NCBI GenBank assembly: GCA_020747065.1
Contig: JAGMVK010000010.1
Location: 1,426,001-1,490,000 of the forward strand
DNA from: Cadophora sp. MPI-SDFR-AT-0126
Taxonomy: Eukaryota; Ascomycota; Leotiomycetes; Helotiales; Ploettnerulaceae
Reading direction: 5' to 3'
DNA: 64,000 nucleotides
Below, piece after piece: positions 38,181-49,904 of the stretch. The notes below the pieces were generated by a model. The model saw nothing but the letters and a program-made list of their open reading frames with translations, made no database searches and had not been told where the DNA came from. Positions within the stretch are counted from its first letter, which is position 1; every line of letters starts with the position of its first letter. Position numbers and translations under genes: made by a program.

Positions 38181-39197
38181 TTACTCTGCAGATGTAGGAA
38201 GTGGTAGCTTGCGATGAAGTCGAGCCATGATCTCCGCATAATTATTCTCCTCCTCAGACTTGATAACACCATGTCGAATGAAGAAATCGATCATGACCAA
38301 AGCACTATTCGTCTTAAACTCCCCGGCTCTCAATCCTTGCTTCACCTCCTCAATGCTCATCAGATTGAACTCCTTGACCTCATCATCATTCTGTCGACAG
38401 ATGGCACCTTCGGGCAGCTCTAAGTCGTAAACGTAAATCAGATCATTGGAGAGCAGACCTTGCTCGCCATTTCCTCTTGGATCCGTAAGACCCACATATG
38501 TGATACATCCACATGCCTTTGTTTGCTTGCGGACCAAGTCCTCTGCCAGCGAAGCCTCCTCGTCTGCTTCACGAACGATACACTCGAACGGTCCTTCACC
38601 TGCCGATACTCCACCAGCAACAGTCGTATCCAGACAGTTGGGATATGTGAATAGATGTGCCGAGCGTCTTGGAACCCAGATCTTCATGCCTTCCTCGGTG
38701 TTTGAGTAAACCGTCAAATGCGCACCACGTGACACGAAGCCAAATAGATTCCCAGCGTAGCGTTCGAATTTAACACGGTGCTTATAACCGACGATAGGGT
38801 AGAGCTCGCTGTGTCTCTTATGGATTACGGTAAAGTTATCTTGATCGATGCTGCGCTGGATGAGTTTGGAGAAGGCGTTGGTGCATGAGGTTGAGAGATC
38901 GCTCGTGGTGTCTTCTGGCTTGAGGTAGATTGTTCTGGCTGTGTGATCGACACAGAAGTCGGAGGTCCAGGGCATCTTCTTGACTATCTCAGGGAGCATG
39001 AGTCCATGAGGGCGAGAGTCTTCGGGAAGAAAGAATCGGTAGAGATTTGACCAGTGTTCGTGTGGAGCCTTAAATGGTTCATCATACGGAAAACTGAGAA
39101 GTATATTATTAGCTGTTGAGCTTATCTATAGAGGATCAAATAAGTACCTATCGCAGTCGTTCACCAGGTCCAAGTAGCTCTTAGAAATTGACGCCAT
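38181..39197 (-). CDS. Nudix hydrolase with DUF4743 (Tnr3-like)
   Basis: A cytosolic Nudix enzyme related to the Nudix half of fungal thiamine pyrophosphokinase Tnr3 and to plant chloroplast Nudix 20/24, which hydrolyse damaged thiamine diphosphates or other diphosphates. Exons 39148-39197 and 38181-39093 (intron 54 bp) give 320 residues. The N-terminal DUF4743 region includes SYLDLVNDCDSFPYDEP and FERYAGNLFGFVSRGAHLTVY. The Nudix box is GGVSAGEGPFECIVREADEEASL in pattern, with the GX5EX7REUXEEXGU acidic residues all present. Later, ECD motifs include TDPRGNGEQGLLSNDLIYVYDLELP. The start ATG gives the conserved MASISKSYLDL. Confidence 0.9.
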
Positions 39198-41399
39198 GGC
39201 TGCTGAAGCAGACAAGAATCACAGAAGAACAAACGAATGTCAGGGAGTAGGCTGTTGAAGTGTGGTGGAAATCGAAACGTCAATGGAAAAGGATTGAATG
39301 GCCACAGCTATTTATCGAATCTTGAGAAGGATTACAGAGGCCTTGTTTGCTTGTCGAAGTGGCATTAACAGCTGTTCGGTTTGTGTAGTATCGAACGAGA
39401 ACAAATTAGGCTGGAGGTCGACATAAAAGCTAGCAAGCGAGATCGCTTGTTATCATGGCTGTTTTCCTCCAATCCCAAGCTGGCCAATCAGACGACAGTA
39501 ATAGGAAATACAAGGTGGTCGGTCGCTATCTCGTCTGGAGGAACTTGCAGTTCCTAGATATTTGTCAAATCTTATATCTCGAGTGTTGGTATCCATCTTA
39601 GATCTGAGATTCGGTCCTGAGTTGCTTGATAATCGACGTGCGTCATTCTAAAGGGGTCTGATAGGAATACCTCAGTCTACAACTTCCTTATTCAAAGGTA
39701 TCAGATTCATTTAAATAATGCCTTTAATGAATCTACAGTCGGCTGACCTGTGATTTTACCTTAAAAAGTTCACATAAGCTTTGCAAAAGCATTCATGTCA
39801 AGTGCATTTACCTGAGGGCTAGGTTTGACGAGCATGCCTGTACGATTTGTTGAGGGAAAGAGATTGACATTATCGTCGACCAATATTCAATACATACTTA
39901 CTTTGTATTTACCATCACATGGATTCAGACTTTTAGCAATTGTACGGTATTCTACGTGGCTATCTGGAGAATTCTCGCTTCCCTGTCAAAATCGAGTCTA
40001 CTGCAGTGGCTCCTCCACCTAATGCTCGCCGGCCGCATGAAAGTCCTGTAGTAAGTCTGCAAGTTGGGGACTATTCAAATGGCTACTCAATACATTCTTT
40101 TGGAGTCTTTCATCGGAACTTGAAGGATCCTTTCCACAGGATACAGGATCTTGACTGCAATTTGTGGCATCCGAATAATGTGGTACTGACCTGACCCTCT
40201 CTCGGATGAACCACTTCATGGCTGGTTTAGACAGCAAATGAGACTTATCTCGGCCATGCTACCTACTTCGAGAGCTCTACCCATGTATGAAGACTACACC
40301 AAGCTTTTCCCCTCTCAAGAAAGTCGGCAACGCAGAGAGTTCCAAGTTTATTCTTAAGAAGAGTCCTTTCAAATTACAGCCGTTCACTTAACGTCAGGAG
40401 ATTCTGGTCAATCGAGCTTGCGTACTCTCCACGACTCAGTGGGGAGAGTTGACGGTCACCGCCTTCACAGCAAAATGCTTGACACTACGCGGCCACATCG
40501 ATGGACTTATGCTCGCTGTGGGCCGTGTGGTTGCGCATACATATGCCGAATCTACAAACTAAGGCAATCTGGAACAGTGAGCGCGGACACACTGCTACGA
40601 CGTTTTCAATAGAAATGATCTACCCATCTGGGAGCATACATGGACATTAGGCCAATTCTAGCCTGGATGTCGTCGATTGTTGGGTCAATTTGCCGATGGA
40701 TATTGCTGAAGTCACCCACCTATCTCTTTTAAACTGCGGTCATTCATTTCCAGAAGAGGCGCGAGACAATAATGACAACGGCTCATGAGAGGGTTTGCTT
40801 GCTCGGAGAGACAGTCGTTGATGCTATTTCTGATTAACAGCTAAGCTGGGAAGAAACGCATAGATTACGAGCAATAGAGCAATCGGCGGAGTTAGCCTTC
40901 CTGGATCTCTGGAGAGATTACTCATGTGCGATGGCGAAGTCGCAGACAGTGCTCTGGATGTGCGATCGAGAAGAAGTCCGTGGGAAGATGTTGAAGAGAC
41001 ATCCGAAGTACCTTCCGACTATTTAAAAACAGAGTGGTCTTGAGAATGACCGTCGTAATGATAACATGTACTTTGGCCGAGAAGGCAGAATTGTCGAAAG
41101 TAAGAGTGTCTGAAGCACTCAAAGATTACAGAGGTACACTATGGTAGACTGCTAAATGACCTTGGACCAGTAGCGATCAAGTCTTTCCTGTATATAAAAT
41201 TGGTAGAAGGAGAATCCACTTGGGATTCCGTCCACAGGCTTCGGCGCAGCTAGACCGGGAAACTTGTTCACACAGTGTATGATGAGAAAGTTGTTTTTGT
41301 TTTAGGAATTGATGCTTGAGGGGTTACTATGGCACAAGAGGTTTATAAACAACAGGGGTAACAAAGAAAATCTGTTTCCGCGCGGATCCCATCCCCAAT
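39198..41399. other. 2.2-kb gene-poor region
   Basis: No intact gene. It lies upstream of the Nudix gene and downstream of ATP4. A protein-like frame with one internal stop occurs at 40772-41024 (listed separately). Confidence 0.5.
40772..41024 (+). pseudogene. Possible relic ORF with one in-frame stop
   Basis: From the ATG at 40772 the frame runs 84 codons to a TAA, interrupted once by TAA at about codon 22. The product after the stop looks like a soluble helical protein (LSWEETHRLRAIEQSAELAF, DLWRDYSCAMAKSQTV, KMLKRHPKYLPTI). I do not recognise the family. It could be chance. Confidence 0.25.
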
Positions 41400-42310
41400 C
41401 TATTGTGCCTTGGACGAAATGATCTCTGTCATGTTATATTAGTGCGGCTCCAGCTCCAAACTGCGGATAAAACTTACTCTCAACATCTGCTACGCTCTGT
41501 TGCAAGATTTGTTGGAGGAGCTTGGGGTTCTCCAGCTCTTTTTGAATCTTGGAAATAACAGACTCTGCAAGCTCTTTCTGTTGGCGAATCTTAACTTGTC
41601 CCTCATATCTAACCCACGAGTCGAGAGCAGCCTTGGCCTCAGCGGCAAGAGCGGTGGTTTGCTCGAGCTCATATGCCTTAGCCTCGAGTTGAGCAGTTTC
41701 CTACGAATTGTAAGTTGCCAGCTTGGCGTTATTGTTGGATCAACCACAAACCTTTGAAACCTCGAAGAGCGTCTTAGTAACATCAACAACGCTCCCCAAT
41801 TGTTGCACGCTCTCAATTCTGGTCTTGACAGCCTCGGTGTGATCGGCACGAGCAGCGTTCAAGATGCCCTTGATTTTGTTGACCTGTCCATCCGCCCACT
41901 CCTTGTACATTGGTCCACCATACTTGAAAACGGCGCCCCAAATGCTCAACAAGCAGAGCGCAACAACGGTCTCCTCGTTCACAACATAGTATTCGTTGCT
42001 GATGGCGTAGATCGCGGCACCGGCCGAGGACGAAAGGATCGCGGTCTTGGAGATCAAAGAGTTACCTGGCAGCGAGTCGAGGATGGATTGTGCCTTCTTC
42101 TTTGGGTCCTCTGCTGGAACGGTCGAGGATGATCGGTAGCTGGTGAGAGATGTGGTGAGGGCCGGGAGGGTACGGGGAGAGAAAGCTGGTCGAAGACGAG
42201 CGGCGCCTGTAGGATTCGCCAGTCAGCCATTTGAGGTCCAATTGCTCCGGAACCATCGTCTAGATGTTCAATTACATACCTGCAGCGCTTCTTGCCAAAC
42301 GTGATGCCAT
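41400..42310 (-). CDS. ATP4: Mitochondrial F1Fo-ATP synthase subunit 4 (b)
   Basis: A peripheral-stalk subunit of ATP synthase in the inner mitochondrial membrane. Four exons on the minus strand: 42280-42310, 41752-42206, 41478-41700 and 41400-41425; phases agree and the product is 244 residues, the same length as yeast Atp4. A presequence (MASRLARSAAGAARLRPAF) is followed by PKKKAQSILDSLPG, two TM helices (SKTAILSSSAGAAIYAIS and VVALCLLSIWGAVFKYG), then the long helix of the stalk (AARADHTEAVKTRIESVQQL, ALDSWVRYEGQVKIRQQKEL). The last exon is only 26 nt and supplies KIISSKAQ; a read-through of that intron would give a different, unconserved tail. Divergently paired with NOC4. Confidence 0.95.
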
Positions 42311-42501
42311 TGTGAGATGAGGGGAGATGCAGTCGAGCTTCGCGATGGGCTTGATGGGAGCGAAGAATTGGAGCGGCTTGTCGGTTGAGCTACGGTCCAC
42401 GTGATCTTCAGACCCACTTTAAAAAGTAGCAATGACTTAGTTGGTGGTGAAGTGCTGAATTTCTGAGGCTCGGGGACTTCTACAACCACGAATCTACCGA
42501 T
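42311..42501. promoter_or_regulatory. Divergent ATP4/NOC4 promoter with PAC-like and CACGTG elements
   Basis: 191 bases between start codons. GAGATGAG at 42314-42321 matches the core of the PAC element (GATGAG) common in promoters of rRNA-processing genes. CACGTG at 42398-42403 is a palindromic E-box, a Cbf1-type site associated with respiratory genes in fungi. No TATA box. Regulatory meaning is inferred. Confidence 0.5.
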
Positions 42502-44229
42502 ATGCCAGCACCTACCAGTGGACTCAGCCAGTCCGGCAAAAGGAAGAGAATAATTTCGGAAAAACGGCCGTCGAAACGAGCGCGATCCGAGAGTTCTGAG
42601 AGCAGTGGTGAGGAAGACAGCCAGGCACAAATTATACTGCTCGCGGACGAAATCCTCAAGTCGAAGAAAAATTACAACAATATAACGAAGTTGATCCAGA
42701 TACTGGAAGCAGAGGGCGATGAAGCAGATGATTCGGTCGTTGCCGCGATTTCGCTATGTAGAGTTTTCACTTCACTGATGGTGTCTGGAGACATGGTCAG
42801 GAAGCACGCAACAACGGAGAAGGATGCTGTAGTGATCAAATGGTTGAAAGAACGATACTCCGAGTACAAAGCTGGTCTGCTGTTATTGCTTGGAGAAGAA
42901 GGAGTCTCTTCAACAGCATTGGATCTGTGTATGCGATTGCTCAAGACTGAAGGACAGCACCTTCGAGGTCAGGAATATAGTTTCCCAACTACGTTTCTGT
43001 CGGATATGGTACGGGTCTTCCTGGATCCCGAAGGTGATGCCAGTGCAAGAGAGGAGTTCAGCGAGACGTATGTGGAGGAATATGACGATGTCCGATTCTA
43101 TACATTGGAGGCACTTGAGTTAGTACTTGTCCCACTTGCACACAACATCTCTGACAACAGCATAGGAAGCTTCTCGGCGAAGCCGAGTCACGAGCAGTTT
43201 TCAACAATGTTCTTCAAATCTTTACTGCCATTGAATCCGTCCCAGAATCAAAAGAAGAACTGGAAGATTTCTGGGTTCTAGCGCCAAAGAAGACATCCCA
43301 TGCCTTGTATTCCCTCACACAACACAAGAAGCGTGCGCAAAATGCTTGGTTAGCCTTGATGAATTTGGAGATGGACAAGGAGCAGAGAAAATCTATTCTG
43401 GGACTCATGGTTAAATCTATTGCACCTTGGTTCACGAAGCCAGAGCTCCTGATGGATTTTCTGACAGATTCTTACAATGCTGGCGGATCAACCTCGCTCC
43501 TCGCATTGTCTGGTGTATTCTATTTGCTTCAAGAGAAGAACCTCGACTACCCTTCATTTTATAGAAAGCTGTATTCTCTTTTGGATTCCGAGATCCTACA
43601 TTCGAAACACCGATCAAGGTTTTTTCGACTGCTCGAAACATTCCTTGGTTCCACCCATCTTCCGGCTGTGCTTGTTGCTAGCTTCGTCAAGAGACTTTCA
43701 AGATTGACGCTTAACGCACCACCAGCCGCCGTAGTGACGGTTGTTCCATGGATCTACAATATCTTGAAGAAGCACCCGATGTGTACCTTCATGATACACC
43801 GCGAGACCAGGGGCGTAGGGGCAAAAGAACTCTTGGAAAAGGAAGGAATGGATGATCCGTTCCTCATGGAAGAAGAAGATCCAATGGAGACGAAAGCTAT
43901 TGATAGCAGCTTGTGGGAAATTGTAACACTGCAGTCACATTACCACCCCAACGTTGCTACTTTGGCAAAGATCATCTCCGAACAGTTTACCAAACAGTCG
44001 TATAATATGGAGGACTTCTTGGACCATTCATATGGCAGTGTAAGTTCAAGAGCGCTTTTACCGGCATACAAAGCTAATATTCGAACAGATGCTAGACGCA
44101 GAATTTGTGAAGGACGTCAAGAAAACACCTGTGATTGAATTTGAGATACCCAAGAAGATTTTTATGAAGCAGGATGCTTCATCTGAACTTCACGACCGCT
44201 TGTTGGTAAGCCTCTGGGATTTCAGCTAG
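42502..44229 (+). CDS. NOC4: Nucleolar complex protein 4 (NOC4), 40S biogenesis factor
   Basis: A partner of Nop14 in export and maturation of the small ribosomal subunit, with a CBF/Mak21 domain. Exons 42502-43118, 43166-44039 and 44089-44229; introns 47 and 49 bp; 543 residues, near yeast Noc4 (552). An acidic/basic N-terminus with nuclear-localisation-like KRKRIISEKRPSKRAR is followed by heat-like helices (LLLLLGEEGV, FPTTFLSDMVRVFL). The exon 1/2 join gives LEALEKLLGEAES. The CBF domain has FWVLAPKKTSHALYSL, FYRKLYSLLDSEIL, FFRLLETFLGSTHLPA and LHHPMC-like KKHPMCTFMIHR. It ends PVIEFEIPKKIFM and LLVSLWDFS, as in the family. Family is certain; the stop assumes no intron at a gtaagc that lies inside the last codons. 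Confidence 0.93.
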
Positions 44230-44856
44230 ATATAATTGAAGGCAGTTCCCCGAGGTTCCTGGGTTATTCTTATGCGGCTGTGACTTCCATCGTGATGCAA
44301 ATGATTCCCTTACTACTACTTGTCTCCGATATTTACCTTCGTAGCGAAGGTCTCGCATAGTAAAAGGGGGCGGGGTCGAGATATCGTAACCTCACACACA
44401 TTTGTGTCCAAAGTATAAATTCAAGATCCCAAGTCGTACATGTCCCCAATGCAGTGCCACTTCCCAAAAATAAGCAACCCACTCGCGGCACGAAAGAGTC
44501 ATTGCCAATCTCACACGGCGCGTCGAAGTACTATTAAGGGGAAAGCACGACGCTGCGCCTTTTGGATCTAAGCCTCTCCCACGGCTCAAAGCCAAGATCA
44601 GCAACCGCTACCAACTCAAGGTAAAGACGCCTGATTCCAGATGCGACTGATACATACAAGCTTGCGCCGTTGCAAGGCAACCTTACGAATACCTTAAATC
44701 ACAATAAAACCACAATAGAAGATTGATTACTTCCGCCGACCTTTATCTCAGCTTGTTGTAACCTCACAAGGCTACCTGACGAGAACTCCACCCAACAACC
44801 GCTCATCTCCACCAGCTCACATTTCCACGGTATCAAGAAAGCTACAACGCGCCAAA
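44230..44856. other. Intergenic region upstream of the Sel1-repeat gene
   Basis: 627 bases without a gene. The last about 150 bases are pyrimidine- and CA-rich, as in a fungal 5' leader. Confidence 0.5.
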
Positions 44857-46840
44857 ATGCCTCTCAAAGATATTCTTAAGAAGAAAGAGAAGGTCGAGCA
44901 GCAGCGCGATGCGCCATCTCCAGCTCCAGCCCTCGAACCTCCGACCTTCACATTTATGCGCTCTGACACTCACACGCAAGAAATAATCAGCCCGCCAACC
45001 TTCTCGTCGCAAGGCTCTTCCTCTCCGCCGTCATTCATTGACGGGCCAGCCGAATCCAAGACCAGCAGACTCTTCAAAGGCCGGTCACGCAGCGCTTCCG
45101 TCAACTCTCAAGCTTCAGCCTCGTCCTCGAAATCAAAGAATGCGAATCCCAAGCGCCTGTCGCAGAGACTGCATCTGAGAAAGAGCGAACCAACGTCAGA
45201 GAGTGTGCCGAGTGATCTGCCAGAGATACATGTGCCAGAAGGAGAAGATGGGGAAGCGCGCGAGTCGTTGTGGGAGAAGCGGGCAACGATGTTGGCTAGG
45301 AAGAACGAACAGTCAAGGAGTAGGCCTACAACGCCCGTAGGAGGTTCTACGACAGATCTAGGTTCATTAAAAGACTTGAATATAAGTGGAGGGTCTAGGG
45401 AAAAGGCTGCGGTGTCAACGAAACAGGCAGATGATAATATTCAGGAGGCCATCAGGCTTCATGAGGCGAGCGAGTTGGAGACTTCTACGAAGATGTTTGG
45501 GCGGTTGGCGGATCCGAATGGAGAGAATAATGCTTTGAGTCAGGTTATGTACGGGCTTGCTCTACGGTATGTTCAATTGGCTCTTTGGCATGCAATGGAT
45601 CATTCCCGTGGAAGTCTGTCTCTTCAAATTCCATCACAGCAAACCAGACCCGATCATTGAAGCGATTCTGATTTCTCATACTTTAGGCACGGTTGGGGAT
45701 GCACTCCAGACCCAGCAGAGGCAGTCAAGTATCTATCTGCAGCTGCATCTAACGCAGCATCCATTGAGGATCAGGCGCTCCAGGCGGGCATGAAGAAAGG
45801 CGGCGCGGCCAAGGGGGAGCTTGTGCTCGCTATTTTCGAACTGGCGAACTGCTTTCGTCACGGATGGGGAGTGCAAGTTGACAAGTTCGCAGCTAAACAG
45901 GTGAGACCATTTCGTTCGGACCGGGGAAGGTCCTGGTCAATGATTCAAATGTTCAAGCTGACATGTTGGGGTCCAGTACTACGAAACTGCGGCGAATCTG
46001 GGCGACACTGGCAAGTGCATTCAGGCCTGATCACAGTGAAACAAAATCTTACGATGCGGAACAGATGCTATGAACGAAGTCGCATGGTGTTACGTCGAAG
46101 GCTTTGGCTGCAAGAAAGACAAGGTACGCTTAAATTAAATGCTCTCCTTATTTACTACCCGCTACCGAGCCTTCCGAATAGCTTCGTGGATTCATAGCCA
46201 TTGGGAGCGTCAGCCTCGCAGTTCTTCAGTGTGGCTTGCGTGTGCGCCGCATGAGGGATTGCCCCTATTATGACTGCATTTGGGCAGCAATGAGGCTTTC
46301 CTCACATGTTTCTACCCACGCACACTATCCGCCATTCATAGATACGTAAGGTTAACTGGCTATCTCACCACAGTTCGCAGCAGCGAAATACTACAGGCTC
46401 GCGGAAGCCGGAGGTAGCAAGACGTTAGGCAATACCTGGTACGTCAAATCATCTCATTTGTCTCCCACGCCCAAGAATTCAAGCCATTACTTTGCTTTGG
46501 CAAACTTTGTTCCTGAGTGGATGGCTTGGAGAAAGAGAGGTCTCTGTATGGGAGAGCGACATTGTCATGCTGGGTCTGCATGTGCGTTACCTGCAGATAG
46601 TAGCTGCAGCGCCGCGGCCCGGTGGCCATCCCGTGCAGCTCTTCGTTCCAGATGACTTCTGCGAACCGACGCCGATAGGCTCAGCGGCCACGGCCCCTTC
46701 CTCTACCCAACGCTCCAAGGAACCCAAAGTCTCCAAAACCCAAAATTCTCACCATCTGTATCACATATCGGCTCACTAACCGGGCAACACACAGGATCTG
46801 GAAAGAGAAATACAACCCGGACTACACAGGGAAAAAGTGA
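44857..46840 (+). CDS. Sel1-repeat protein (Nif1/DSF2-like)
   Basis: A putative scaffold with Sel1-like helical repeats, resembling fungal proteins annotated after S. pombe Nif1, an inhibitor of Cdr1/Nim1 kinase. Six exons: 44857-45566, 45687-45900, 45977-46010, 46065-46123, 46374-46438 and 46795-46840; phases agree for 375 residues. The first 200 residues are disordered, Ser/Pro/Lys-rich (MPLKDILKKKEKVEQQ at the start). Sel1 repeats follow: SQVMYGLALRHGWGCTPD with AVKYLSAAAS, LVLAIFELANCFRHGWGV with AAKQYYETAANLGD, and MNEVAWCYVEGFGCKKDK with AAKYYRLAEAGGS. It ends WIWKEKYNPDYTGKK. Intron 3 (46011-46064) is GC..AG. Introns 4 and 5 are long (250 and 356 bp) for this genome. The 3' half is in small exons, so no long frame is present there. 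Confidence 0.88.
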
Positions 46841-48021
46841 AAAGTGAAACTTTGTTTACTAGTGAGCACTGTTTTTCCACAAGCGGGCGTGTTGAATGTG
46901 TGGGGTGAAGTTTTCATTTCGGAGTTTTGACCTTAGCATGGAATGGAGAAAGTCGTTCGGCTGGCCTGGACTGAACTGGGCTGGAGCGATGACTGGACAA
47001 GGGATTTACGATTGATCGATCGATGCTTGATGAGTGCACAAGGCAAGGCGAAGCGCAGGAGGACTAGAAAGCTTGCACTTGGTCAGGCTTTATTCAGCCG
47101 CGTTGCTCTCGTCTCCTCGTTCCGCTCCTCCATCTCAGCTCAGCACAGCTCCGATCATATTCGTCGCCAGAGATGTATAACGAAAGAATGATAATTAACA
47201 GGGCTGAGACACATTCGTATCCATTTAATTCACACGCACGCTCTCATGTCTCGGTAGTTGACCTGACATGACTTGACGTCTTGTGTCGACTTGCCATGAC
47301 ATGGAGAGATCTGATCTTCAGACTCGATCGAGATCGAACAGCTCCTACTTACAGTCGGTACATAGATGCTGGTAGTATCAAAGTTACGTTCATCACTGGA
47401 TCATGATAACAACGCCGATCTATCACCCCCAATCTAATCTAACATACCATCTCAGCCTGTCAATCACCACAGTGTGTGATATATGATCCTCTCCATTCAA
47501 GGGTCTCCAGTGGCCGGCCTACTACCTACCCACCTCCCTTAACCTAATAGGTAGCTGAAAGCCTGAAGTCCGTCCGGAACGGTAGGATCATGGGGGAGGC
47601 TAGCTGATGAGCAAGAATTAGGTGAGTGGAAATGGGAATGAGGAGGTGTGTCACGTGAGTGATGTGTTGGCAAGTTTCTTTTCTGTTTTTGGTTTCTGTT
47701 CCTGGCGAGGGGGGAAGGTGGGTGGTCAGCCCACATTTTCCTCATTTTTGCTGCTTGCCGATTTGCTGCTTACCTCGTTAAGTCTTTGCTGGTGTGTGGG
47801 TGGGAATCTGGGAAATGGAGTCCGAAGAGCTTGGATCAGTCTTGTGCAGTGTCTTGGATACCGGACTGGTAGCAGCGCAGGGCAGAGAGGATGGTAGGGA
47901 GCAGGGAGCAGAAACTGGTTTCTGCTGCACTTGCGAGGTGGTCTAGACTTTAGGCTACATTCCCTTATGGCACTTTGACTAGGTTTGCTGGTGTGTAGGT
48001 GTGAATGCCCTACTTGTGTCT

Positions 48022-48082
<61 letters not shown>

Positions 48083-49904
48083 ACCAAGCAGGTACATAGG
48101 TACATACATGACTACGTAGGTGCTGGGTAGACAGACAGGCTGTTTTTAGCATCTTCATCATACATACGTAGGTGGTGTGTACTGTACTTGGCACGCGAGG
48201 AGATGGATATAGTAGACTAGACTGGACAGCGAGGTGTGAATCATACTGTTTAGGTTTGAACTTGGTCAGGCCTCACCGTTTGTTTGGAGGGAGAAACGTG
48301 AAACTTGATTGTTGAGGTTTGAAGGAGCAAGTAGTGATAGAGTGAACTGAGTACTCTACGTGAAAAGTGGAGAGTGATACTTCACCGTCAATTACGGTTG
48401 TGGGTCAATCTCTACTGTCACAGTAATCACAATCTCTATGGTAAAAATTGGTCTGAAAATTTACATAGCAAGTGCTGCATGTACTAGAGTATTCTTCACC
48501 GTTCAAAGTCTTCACATATAAGAGCATCATAGTGGATCAAAAACATAAGGGTGGTGAGGTATCCGTCGTCTCAGCGACGACAAGGAAAATAGAGTAGTAT
48601 TTTCTTGCCCTTGCTGAGCAATGCTGTGCTGTGCAGTATCTACTTCGACCTCAACCCAATCACGCATCCCGTACCGCCAATAATAGTCCACTAAATACAG
48701 CCACCGACCCAATTACCCCCCTTCCCATTCCATCGTAAATACACAAGTTCCGCCGGTTGGTTGTGATAGAAAAGCGAAAAATCGTTGGTCATCAACAGCG
48801 ATCCGCGCCGGATGGAATGGACAGTAAAAGAATTATGCAATCATTCGTTCGTTCGTGATCATTACAACGTAGCCCTCCTCCTTCGTGATTCTCCTTAGCT
48901 TCGTTCGGTAGTGAGCAATGAGAAGATGAAGGAAATGTGCCGGTTGTGTTACGGCGGTGTGTGGGTCTGGTTTTGGTTCGTGAGAATCGTGATGTTTGTA
49001 GTAGTACTGGTACGGGATGGATGCAAGGAAAGAAAATTGTTGAGCGTGTGTGCGCTGAGAGGTATCTTATGTGTTTGGGTCATGAGGGTCGTGATGTTCG
49101 TGATATTGCAAGTGAAGAGAATTGAGTGAGCGATTGTGTATGGAGGAATCGGGACGGAGAGGGTGAGGGTTGAGTGGTTGCTCAGGTAGGCCTTCGATCC
49201 ATCAATGATCGGCTCCAGGGAGGGTTCGAAAATTTTGGTGCCATTGCTCTCCCCCAGTTCCAAGATCCACACCCAAGGAAATAGGAGAAAGATGAAAAGG
49301 AAAACTAAAACTAAGATCCTAAACTAAAAGTGTTCCTCCTCTTGTCATTCGAACATAAATCCCCAAAATGCCTAAACTATTTGAATTGAAAATTTGATGA
49401 AGAAAAAAATAAGATGTCCAATTTACACAAGTCCAATCTTCCGTGGTTGGGTCCTTTGAATTTGCTGCGAGCCGCTGATGTGTATGTGTGTAAAGTGGGC
49501 TCGATCCATTTCTGCCGATTCGCGATCGCGTGAGCAATCAAGCAAATGAGCTTTCGTTTGGGATATGCCTATCCAAGTTCCGATGCCGATCCGATTTCCC
49601 AATTCCTCCGATCCCAGCCCTATCCAAGAATCCCGAAATCCCTTCCGTTCCGTCGCTGTGCCATGATGATGCAAATATGAGAGCAAATATGAAAATGAGA
49701 CCGGTAAAAGCAAAAAATCAACGCTGGACGCTTCGCTGGGCTCGCTGGACAAAAGAAATTGAGAGTGTCAAATAAAATGCTGCGTGAGCAGACAGTGTCT
49801 TTGCTGCTGTTGTTGTGTGATATGCCGTAAGTCGTGACCGTTGATCGTGGTGGGATGAGTTCCCGAAATTTTATGTATGTGTATCATGAAGTCATAAGAG
49901 TGAT
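46841..49904. other. 3-kb convergent gene desert with a GT microsatellite
   Basis: Lies between the 3' ends of the Sel1 gene (+) and the bZIP gene (-). No coding sequence supported. Contains a long GT repeat (separate entry), an ATTCGTTCGTTCG patch near 48843 and several AT-rich stretches, so at least part may be a long bZIP 3' UTR. Confidence 0.5.
48023..48080 (+). repeat. (GT)29 microsatellite
   Basis: 58 bases of uninterrupted GT dinucleotide, 29 units. Such a perfect tract is expected to be length-polymorphic between strains and can form Z-DNA. Confidence 0.98.
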
